From Sulfurimonas sp. (GTDB lineage Bacteria; Campylobacterota; Campylobacteria; Campylobacterales; Sulfurimonadaceae), in contig JAESSH010000069.1 in NCBI GenBank assembly GCA_016764205.1, positions 1-13,095 of the forward strand: a stretch of 13,095 nucleotides of DNA, given 5' to 3'. Made by a program: the position numbers and the translations under genes. Of the stretch, positions 7,569 through 13,095 are shown piece after piece (the stretch's first letter is position 1; each line of letters opens with the position of its first letter). The notes beneath the pieces were generated by a model. It saw only the letters and a program-made list of their open reading frames with translations, was not told the origin of the DNA and did not search any database.

Positions 7569-8120
7569 TTAGATATAAAACTTTTTGTTAAAATCATCAA
7601 ACTCTTCTAATGTCTTTTCGAGTAGTTTCTGAGCATCTTCAAAAATTTTGTTTATCATCTCTTGATGGTTTAGTTTTTCTGGTTGCTCTAATTGTTTAAG
7701 TGCATTGTCAAATATTTTAACGATGTTTGTTTTGATATTGTTCTTTGCATTTTCATCACGTTCTTTATTTGGCTCAAAGATACCAGCTATCTTGTGTGCA
7801 AGTTGTGTGACTGGAGACTTCGGTGCAGTATCTCTGAGTTCTTTTAAAAAATCATCGATAAATGGTTGTGCAATCTTCATAAAAGCAGCTATTTCTTTTT
7901 TGTCTTGGGCATCTATACCATTTGTCTTTATAGTAAACTGAAAAGACTGCATAGAAGAATAAGTTAATGATGTACGTGATCCATTTTGATTTTCTTGGTG
8001 TCTTAATGAAGTTGACTCAGCATTAGCAAAATCCATATTTATCACATCACCACTTGATGTTTTCATAGAAATACTTAAGTCATGTGCCCTATAAGAATCT
8101 ACAGCGTATGAGGTATTCAT
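7569..8120 (-). CDS. Uncharacterised soluble protein, 183 aa, upstream of the short receptor
   Basis: No signal peptide or TM segment and no cysteines. The N-terminal ~60 residues are polar and repeat-free. Residues ~58-95 (FQFTIKTNGIDAQDKKEI, then FIDDFLKEL) are a beta strand followed by helices, a pattern I associate only loosely with DUF5610-like proteins of motile bacteria; that link is a guess. The remainder is helical and charged, with phenylalanine-rich segments near the end (EEFDDFNKKFYI). Start ATG 8118-8120 has CAGGAG 6 bases upstream. It is the first gene of a pair with the short receptor. A candidate FliA promoter upstream and the receptor neighbour suggest a motility or chemotaxis role, which is inference only. 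Confidence 0.7.
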   Translation of the reverse strand: MNTSYAVDSYRAHDLSISMKTSSGDVINMDFANAESTSLRHQENQNGSRTSLTYSSMQSFQFTIKTNGIDAQDKKEIAAFMKIAQPFIDDFLKELRDTAPKSPVTQLAHKIAGIFEPNKERDENAKNNIKTNIVKIFDNALKQLEQPEKLNHQEMINKIFEDAQKLLEKTLEEFDDFNKKFYI

Positions 8121-8123
8121 AGT

Positions 8124-8137
8124 ATACTCCTGAGTAT
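8124..8137 (-). promoter_or_regulatory. Small palindrome overlapping the SD of the 183-aa gene
   Basis: ATACTC (8124-8129), CT, GAGTAT (8132-8137) is a perfect 6-bp dyad. On the minus-strand transcript it contains the Shine-Dalgarno AGGAG. It shares the half site TACTC/GAGTA with the larger palindrome at 2299-2322, though spacing differs (2 versus 4 bases). Confidence 0.35.
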
Positions 8138-8148
8138 TATATAGGATA

Positions 8149-8175
8149 AGATCGGATATTAGTTATTAATTTTTA
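8149..8175 (-). promoter_or_regulatory. Candidate FliA (sigma28) promoter for the 183-aa/short receptor pair
   Basis: On the minus strand TAAA (8175-8172) is followed by exactly 15 bases and then TCCGATCT (8156-8149). The FliA consensus is TAAA-N15-GCCGATAA; the CCGAT core and spacing match, while the flanking G and the final AA do not. The predicted start near 8140 would give a ~20-base leader carrying the SD. TAAA is common in AT-rich DNA, so only the CCGAT core adds real weight. A sigma70-like TATAAT at 8141-8136 without a -35 box is the alternative. Confidence 0.35.
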
Positions 8176-8253
8176 TACTTTTAAGTCTAATCTATGTCAT
8201 TGATGTTATGATGCCCAAAACAAGAAACCATTGCAAAAGTCAAGGATAATATA

Positions 8254-10107
8254 ATGACAATTAAACGTAAACTAGTGAGTGTGATGGCTATATCGATCAT
8301 ATCGATTTTGGCAAATATATTTATTGTGAGTTATATGCTCGATAAGAGTGCAGACCTTCAAAAAACGAAGACGTTTATTTACCAGTTAAAAGCGGACATG
8401 AAAACGCTTACTAAAAATAGTATGGATTTTACGCAGTTAAAAGAAAAAGAAGATGTTACTCTTTTTTATGAAAATTATGACACCATGATGATGAGGCTAG
8501 AAGACTTTAAAAAAACTCTTTATGTATTGAATATTGATACAAACAGTATAGATGTCGTAATAGATTTTACATCCCAGTATAAAGTAAGTTTTGATAAATT
8601 AGTAAGAATACAAAAAACTATAGGCTATACAAATACGGAAGGACTCGATGGTGCTCTCTCAGCTTCAATCAACAAACTAGAAGCAAATGCAAAACAACTA
8701 GAAGACCAAGAGATTGTTTCTCTTGTTTTGATGCTTATAAATAGTGAGAAAAAATTTAGAATTACTCAGAGTGAACAGTATCTTAGCGAGTTCAATAATT
8801 TGCACAATACAATTATTAATCTTCTACAAGAGAATGAAGATGAAAGTACAATCAAAGAAAATCTTCTTCAGTCTAAAAATGATTTTATTGCGTATGTCGA
8901 GGCCATAGAAAAAAAAGGTTTTGATTCTAGGATGGGTATTTTAGGTTCCATGTACGAAGTAGGTTTTGCAAACAATGAATTACTTAAGTCAATGTTAGAA
9001 GAATATTCTCCGATTGTTGAGAGTGAGGTTAAGTATCTCCATACACTTTCTTTAATGATACAGTTGACTTTTGGCTCTCTTATAACAGTGCTATTACTTT
9101 ATATCATGAACTCGATAGTTTCACCTATAAAAAGATTAATAAATGCTGCAAAAAATCTTACAGAAGGCGAGGGTGACTTAACCATTCGACTCGACGCTTC
9201 TGGCAAGGATGAAATTGCAGAAGCAAACTACTATATAAACAACTTTATAGAGAGGGTTCAAGTAGTACTTTCTGGTATTATTGATTCATCTTCAAATAAT
9301 TCTACCATTTCAAACAATCTTGTGAGTACAGCACGCGAGGTTGAAAAACGTTCAGAAGTTGAAAATACAGAATTAAACAAAGTCGTACAAAGCACAAATA
9401 GTATGAAAGAAGATTTAGGTTCTGCGATTAAAGAAGCAGAACTTGGAAGAGAAAACTTAATCAAATCAAATGAAAATCTTGAAATCACAAAAAAAGATAT
9501 TTTAATTTTAGTGGATAAGGTTCAAGATAGCTCAGAGGTGCAACTTGAATTGGCACACTCTCTTTCACAGCTTTCATCAGATGCAGCACAGGTTAAAGAT
9601 GTTCTTTCTGTTATATCAGATATTGCAGATCAGACAAATTTACTTGCATTAAACGCGGCGATTGAAGCGGCACGTGCAGGTGAACATGGTCGTGGATTTG
9701 CTGTTGTTGCAGATGAGGTTAGAAAACTAGCAGAACATACACAAAAATCATTAGCCGAGATTAATGCTACTGTAAATGTAATTGTACAAGCTATATCAGA
9801 TAGTTCATCACAGATGGATACGAACTCAAAAGAGATGGAAGACTTAGCAACCATATCATCAGATGTTGGTGACAAAATTAACGAAACTGTTGAAATTATG
9901 TCAAGTTCAATGGAAGTATCAGAAAATATTTTAAATGGTTATAGAGAAAATGCAGCAAAAACAGATATTATTATAGATAAAATTGGGCATATCAATCAAA
10001 TCTCTAACGAAAATATAGAGAGTATTGATACTCTTACACAAGCAAGTGATACCTTAAGTAAGATGACGATTGAGCTTAATGATAAATTACGAGTATTTAA
10101 AGTTTAA
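8254..10107 (+). CDS. Methyl-accepting chemotaxis protein with helical periplasmic sensor
   Basis: 617 aa, complete. TM1 ~8-28; periplasmic region ~30-264, wholly helical; TM2 ~267-287; HAMP ~288-340 ([29 protein letters not shown]); cytoplasmic signalling hairpin ~341-617 with tip [19 protein letters not shown] and [15 protein letters not shown] (458-493). The periplasmic part is long enough for a two-bundle HBM-type sensor and contains the [18 protein letters not shown] segment (163-180) reminiscent of the 'EKDFLLRGD..Y' motif of such domains; the ligand is unknown. There are 140 residues after tip residue E477. The position following LAE in the tip is His495, where the other two receptors have Arg. 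No C-terminal CheR-docking pentapeptide (ends LRVFKV). AAGGAT at 8242-8247 is the SD. surE starts 13 bp after the stop. Confidence 0.95.
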   Translation: MTIKRKLVSVMAISIISILANIFIVSYMLDKSADLQKTKTFIYQLKADMKTLTKNSMDFTQLKEKEDVTLFYENYDTMMMRLEDFKKTLYVLNIDTNSIDVVIDFTSQYKVSFDKLVRIQKTIGYTNTEGLDGALSASINKLEANAKQLEDQEIVSLVLMLINSEKKFRITQSEQYLSEFNNLHNTIINLLQENEDESTIKENLLQSKNDFIAYVEAIEKKGFDSRMGILGSMYEVGFANNELLKSMLEEYSPIVESEVKYLHTLSLMIQLTFGSLITVLLLYIMNSIVSPIKRLINAAKNLTEGEGDLTIRLDASGKDEIAEANYYINNFIERVQVVLSGIIDSSSNNSTISNNLVSTAREVEKRSEVENTELNKVVQSTNSMKEDLGSAIKEAELGRENLIKSNENLEITKKDILILVDKVQDSSEVQLELAHSLSQLSSDAAQVKDVLSVISDIADQTNLLALNAAIEAARAGEHGRGFAVVADEVRKLAEHTQKSLAEINATVNVIVQAISDSSSQMDTNSKEMEDLATISSDVGDKINETVEIMSSSMEVSENILNGYRENAAKTDIIIDKIGHINQISNENIESIDTLTQASDTLSKMTIELNDKLRVFKV

Positions 10108-10120
10108 AGTAAATATTTAT

Positions 10121-10909
10121 ATGAATAAAAAGTATAAAATTTTAGTTACGAACGATGATGGATACGAAGCGAAGGGACTCCTTTGCTTAGTAAAAGCTCT
10201 TAAAGAAATTGAAAATGTAGAGGTAGTTGTTGTTGCTCCAGCTAACGAAAAATCAGCCTGTGGACATTCCCTAACACTGACACGTCCCCTTCGTTTTGTA
10301 AGTGTAGAAGATGATTTTTACAAACTCGATGATGGTACACCGACGGACTGTGTGTATCTTTCTCTGAGTGCAATCTACAAAGATGAAAAACCAGATTTAC
10401 TTGTGAGTGGAATAAATCGTGGCTCAAACATGGGTGAAGATATTACCTATTCTGGAACTGCCGCTGGTGCGATGGAAGGTGTACTTCATGGTATACCTTC
10501 GATTGCAATTTCTCAAGTGATGGACTTTACGAATCCTGATGGTGACTTTTCTTTAGCCACGCGAACAATCAAGAAATTAGTTTTAAAAATAAAAAATGGA
10601 ACATTTCCTCTACCAGAGAGAGAGTTTTTAAATATTAATATACCCTCGGATGTCAAAGAAGCAAAAATCAAAGTAACATATGCAGGATATAGATTTTATG
10701 CAAATGATTCACACCTCCATAGAAATCCTCGAGGTGAAGAGCATTACTGGTTAGGTCTTCATCCTCTTAGTTTTGCACCACGAAAGGGAGCGGATGGTAT
10801 AAGTGATTATGAAGCAATAGAGGCAGGATGTATTTCAATAACTCCAATCATGTTAGACTTATCTGCTTATAAAAGTATAAAAAACCTTGAAGATTGGTGT
10901 AATGAATAA
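10121..10909 (+). CDS. surE: 5'/3'-nucleotidase SurE
   Basis: Metal-dependent phosphatase acting on nucleoside monophosphates, linked to survival under stress (262 aa, normal length). Metal ligands are visible: D12-D13 in TNDDGY, S45 in ANEKSACGHS, and N99 in SGINRGSNMGED; Y110-S111-G112-T113-A114-A115 is the usual follow-on motif. Start ATG 10121 was chosen because the conserved first strand (KILVTNDDG) begins 6 residues later; the frame runs upstream to a TTG at 10070 inside the receptor gene, but those residues have no family counterpart. The SD is poor, so translation may depend on coupling to the receptor stop 13 bp upstream. tcdA follows with no gap. Confidence 0.96.
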   Translation: MNKKYKILVTNDDGYEAKGLLCLVKALKEIENVEVVVVAPANEKSACGHSLTLTRPLRFVSVEDDFYKLDDGTPTDCVYLSLSAIYKDEKPDLLVSGINRGSNMGEDITYSGTAAGAMEGVLHGIPSIAISQVMDFTNPDGDFSLATRTIKKLVLKIKNGTFPLPEREFLNINIPSDVKEAKIKVTYAGYRFYANDSHLHRNPRGEEHYWLGLHPLSFAPRKGADGISDYEAIEAGCISITPIMLDLSAYKSIKNLEDWCNE

Positions 10910-11560
10910 ATGAGATATGACAGAATAAAGTTACTCCTTAAAGATGAATTCATACAATTACAAAATGCAAAAATAATTCTTTTAGGTGTAGGTGGTGTTG
11001 GAAGTTTTTGTCTTGATTGTCTTTATAGAAGTGGAGTACAAGATATAACAATAGTAGATTTTGATACCTACGATAAAACAAATCAAAATCGTCAAATGTG
11101 GTCTGAGCTCCATGAAGATGAAGTGAAGGTTGAAGCTTTAAAAAAACATTACCCTAGGATAGAAGTTATTAATGTTAGGATAGATGAAGACTGGGTAAAA
11201 GAGTTTGATTTTGAGCCTTATGATTTAGTTCTTGATGCCATTGATGACACCAAGGCAAAGTTAGCACTCGCTCAAAAATGTTACAAAAAACTCATATCTT
11301 CTTTTGGATCAGCAAAAAGACTTGACCCTACTAAGATTCTAGTTGATGATATTTGGAAGAGTTATGGGGATAAATTTGGTTCTAAAATACGTTATGAATT
11401 ACGTAAGAGAAAATTTAATAAGAAATACAAGGTTATCTTTTCAAGCGAAGAAGCTGTAGTAAAAGAAAAAGGAAGCTTTATGGGTGTTACCGCCTCCTTT
11501 GGACTTACCATGTGTGCTGAAGCTATTAAAGAGATTAGAAAACTCAAAGATAAGGTGTAG
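10910..11560 (+). CDS. tcdA: tRNA threonylcarbamoyladenosine dehydratase (ThiF/E1-like)
   Basis: ATP-dependent E1-like enzyme that cyclises t6A to ct6A at position 37 of ANN-decoding tRNAs (216 aa; E. coli TcdA is 268). Seen: nucleotide-binding GVGGVGS (26-32), D50 in IVDFD, TNQNRQ (57-62), LDAIDD (108-113), then the TcdA-type sequence RLDPTKILVDDIWKS (137-151), K-rich region, IFSSEEAV (176-183), and GVTASFGL near the end. These last blocks fit TcdA rather than MoeB/ThiF, and no CxxC zinc pairs are present. The protein is shorter than E. coli's at the N-terminus and in the segment before the GVTASFG block. The ATG directly follows the surE TAA, so the two are likely translationally coupled. 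Confidence 0.88.
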   Translation: MRYDRIKLLLKDEFIQLQNAKIILLGVGGVGSFCLDCLYRSGVQDITIVDFDTYDKTNQNRQMWSELHEDEVKVEALKKHYPRIEVINVRIDEDWVKEFDFEPYDLVLDAIDDTKAKLALAQKCYKKLISSFGSAKRLDPTKILVDDIWKSYGDKFGSKIRYELRKRKFNKKYKVIFSSEEAVVKEKGSFMGVTASFGLTMCAEAIKEIRKLKDKV

Positions 11561-11611
11561 TTTTGTTTGATTTCTTAAAAGTGAACTTAAAAGGATTAGA
11601 AAAGGAAAATA

Positions 11612-12001
11612 ATGTTTGATTTTTTAGACAATGACTGGTTTATTATAAGTTTAGAGATTGTGTTTTTGATTTTAATTATTTATGATATTAGACAATATAG
11701 AAAAACAAAAAAGAGAGAATATATCACAAACATTGTTTTAACTCTAGGCTTTGCTCTCTGGGTTTTATACCCAATGTATACAAGTTATTTTGGATGGCAA
11801 GACAAGCAAAAAAGTGAAATGATTTTACAATGCAATGAGAATAACAACACCGAACTTTGCAAGTGTGTAAAGGACAGTATCTTTAAAGAATACACTTTTA
11901 GTGAATATAAGACAATAGATAAAAACTCAACTACCTATATCGAGTTTTTACTTAGTCATTTTCTGAATATTACTCTGTCCGAAAAACGTCAATTTTTTTA
12001 G
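11612..12001 (+). CDS. Small two-TM protein with a periplasmic cysteine cluster (129 aa)
   Basis: I do not recognise a family. TM1 ~9-25; a basic loop ([10 protein letters not shown], 27-36) that should be cytoplasmic; TM2 ~40-60; then a ~68-residue tail predicted outside the membrane. The tail has C74-x8-C83-x-C85 in [18 protein letters not shown] and an aromatic KEYTFSEY segment. AAAGGA at 11601-11606 supports ATG 11612. It follows tcdA by 51 bp on the same strand. Its last 32 bases overlap the 3' end of the convergent chemoreceptor gene, so its C-terminus (SEKRQFF) is encoded opposite the receptor's final codons. Confidence 0.7.
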   Translation: MFDFLDNDWFIISLEIVFLILIIYDIRQYRKTKKREYITNIVLTLGFALWVLYPMYTSYFGWQDKQKSEMILQCNENNNTELCKCVKDSIFKEYTFSEYKTIDKNSTTYIEFLLSHFLNITLSEKRQFF

Positions 12002-13095
12002 TCAATTGACTTGTTAATGTATTTAAATGTTCGGATGCTGCTGATATTTCTTCAACACTTTTTGCATTGATTGTAGAAAGTGTATCTATTTCTACAATTT
12101 GTGCTACTATTTTTTCTACATCCTTACCCGTATTTTCAAAATCATTTACTGTCTTATCACTTGCTATAACAGCTGCATTTACTATGTTTACGGTTGAGTC
12201 TATCTGAGCCGCAACATTTTGAGCAATAGTAGCTAGTTCTTGAATCTCCTCTGAGTTAGAGTTCATTTGTACTGAAGCATCATTGATTGATTGAACAATT
12301 ACATTAATAGTTGCATTTATCTCTGCCAATGTTTTTTGTGTTCTTTCTGCAAGTTTTCGTACCTCATCTGCAACGACTGCAAATCCACGACCATGTTCAC
12401 CTGCTCGTGCCGCTTCTATGGCAGCATTTAATGCAAGTAAGTTTGTCTGATCTGCAATATCAGAAATAATGACCAAAATAGTTTCTACTTCTTGTGTATT
12501 TTTAGATAAGGTTTCCATATTGTGTGAAAGTTCTGTTTCTACTTGTGCGGTATCTTGCACCTTTGATGTTAGTGTGATGATATCGTTTCTAGCAATTCCT
12601 AGATTCTCTTTTGCTTTTATGATGTCATTTTTACTTTCATTCGCATCAGCTATTGAAGTTATTATTTCATTTTGAATCTCTTTGGCTTGTTTTATTGTTT
12701 GAGTAACTATGATTACCGAGTTTTCAACATTTTTACCAACACCAATTGATGCGGTAGAGAGTTCATCGGAAATTGATGCATTCTCACGACTAGTAATTTT
12801 TACAGACTTGACCGTTGATTGAACTTTTTCTATAAATAAGTTTATATAATTAGATATAGTAGCTATTTCATCTTGACCATTTACTTCTAAGCGTTTTGTT
12901 AAGTCTGCATCACCTTCTGATAAATCTTTTGTTAATGCTTCTAATAAACGTAAAGGTTTAATTAAGGCACTTGTAATAATAAGGATACTGAAAGAGATAA
13001 TAAATATCGTCATTAAAATACCCATGTACATAGTCGTATTTTCTATATTTTTATTTTTATTTTCAACCATAGAACCTACTAACTCTTGATCCGTT
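11970..13095 (-). CDS. Methyl-accepting chemotaxis protein, C-terminal part (5' end outside window)
   Basis: The frame runs unbroken to the window edge past the ATG at 13068-13070 (preceding codons TDQELVGS), so that Met is internal and the N-terminal sensor lies beyond the edge. Counting from that Met: end of a periplasmic domain (1-13), TM2 ~14-37, HAMP ~38-90 ([29 protein letters not shown]), signalling hairpin with tip [19 protein letters not shown] and [19 protein letters not shown] (~207-245). 141 residues follow tip residue E225, one more than in the 617-aa receptor here, so the two belong to one length class. Ends IDVFRTE without a CheR-docking pentapeptide. Around the tip the two genes are about 90% identical in DNA and lie in opposite orientation. 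Confidence 0.95.
   Translation of the reverse strand, partial: TDQELVGSMVENKNKNIENTTMYMGILMTIFIISFSILIITSALIKPLRLLEALTKDLSEGDADLTKRLEVNGQDEIATISNYINLFIEKVQSTVKSVKITSRENASISDELSTASIGVGKNVENSVIIVTQTIKQAKEIQNEIITSIADANESKNDIIKAKENLGIARNDIITLTSKVQDTAQVETELSHNMETLSKNTQEVETILVIISDIADQTNLLALNAAIEAARAGEHGRGFAVVADEVRKLAERTQKTLAEINATINVIVQSINDASVQMNSNSEEIQELATIAQNVAAQIDSTVNIVNAAVIASDKTVNDFENTGKDVEKIVAQIVEIDTLSTINAKSVEEISAASEHLNTLTSQLTKKIDVFRTE
12001..12010. other. Palindrome GTCAATTGAC at the convergent gene end
   Basis: A perfect 10-bp palindrome starts at the last base of the 129-aa gene and lies within the receptor coding region. A second copy of its left arm (GTCAATT, 11988-11994) allows a 7-bp stem with a 9-base loop on either strand. 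It is not followed by a U-run on the plus strand, so terminator function is doubtful. Confidence 0.3.

Larger units (their letters stand above)
9676..12404. repeat. Inverted-repeat tip segments of the two full-length receptors
   Basis: Bases 9676-9701 and the reverse complement of 12379-12404 are identical over 26 bp, inside a ~115-bp stretch of about 90% identity by eye. They flank surE, tcdA and the small membrane protein gene at a distance of 2.7 kb. The similarity comes from the conserved MCP tip, so it is a by-product of paralogy rather than a mobile element. Confidence 0.6.

Noticed and set aside
10070..10120. TTG 10070 or ATG 10079 as the surE start
   Set aside because: The extra residues overlap the receptor gene and have no counterpart in SurE; the conserved strand begins just after ATG 10121.
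11565..11626. Near-direct repeat GTTTGATTTcTTA / GTTTGATTTtTTA before and at the start of the 129-aa gene
   Set aside because: It is 12 of 13 bases, 49 bp apart, AT-rich, and out of frame, so chance is a sufficient explanation.
11981..12010. Intrinsic terminator for the second receptor (stem plus GTTTTTC on the minus strand)
   Set aside because: Termination there would cut the mRNA before the receptor stop codon at 11970.
13068..13070. ATG as the start of the second full-length receptor
   Set aside because: The frame continues to the window edge with receptor-like residues, and a start here would leave no sensor domain or first TM segment.

Overview
The window looks like the chromosome of an AT-rich member of the Campylobacterota, most likely Sulfurimonas or a close relative. 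This rests on the style of the DnaX, MurI, Rho, SurE and TcdA proteins, on chemoreceptors of the type common in that group, on a small CI-type helix-turn-helix protein, and on the 3' end of a giant type I-secreted surface protein. The genus is inferred from protein style, not from a database match.

Layout. (1) Positions 1-2250 (+) hold the 3' end of a giant secreted adhesin: the last unit of a ~102-residue tandem repeat, an Ig/Calx-beta-like module, a LamG-like lectin fold, widely spaced RTX-like Asp/Gly turns, and a C-terminal secretion region. (2) Positions 2321-2533 (+) encode a 70-residue CI-type HTH protein. A perfect 10-bp inverted repeat covers its ribosome binding site and start codon. 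(3) Positions 2530-8120 (-) are a leftward block in transcription order: 183-aa soluble protein, a chemoreceptor-like protein whose signalling hairpin stops soon after the tip, rho, murI, dnaX. A strong sigma70-type promoter for rho lies just after the chemoreceptor stop codon, and a possible FliA (sigma28) promoter precedes the 183-aa gene. (4) Positions 8254-12001 (+) are a rightward block: a complete chemoreceptor with a helical periplasmic sensor, surE, tcdA, and a small two-TM protein. (5) Positions 11970-13095 (-) hold the C-terminal part of another chemoreceptor, convergent with and overlapping the small membrane protein gene.

How the genes relate. dnaX (clamp loader), rho (termination), murI (cell wall D-glutamate), surE (nucleotide phosphatase) and tcdA (tRNA ct6A37 cyclisation) are housekeeping. 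The three receptor-type proteins point to a motile, chemotactic cell. The two full-length receptors have equal post-tip lengths (140 and 141 residues) and so belong to one length class, whereas the short one has only 43. The adhesin and HTH gene form the accessory-looking part. No gap without a gene exceeds about 135 bases. No tRNA, rRNA, CRISPR array, transposase or phage structural gene was seen.

The points most worth a second look are the short receptor with its 183-aa partner, the SD-masking palindrome of the HTH gene, and the adhesin's unusual repeat spacing.
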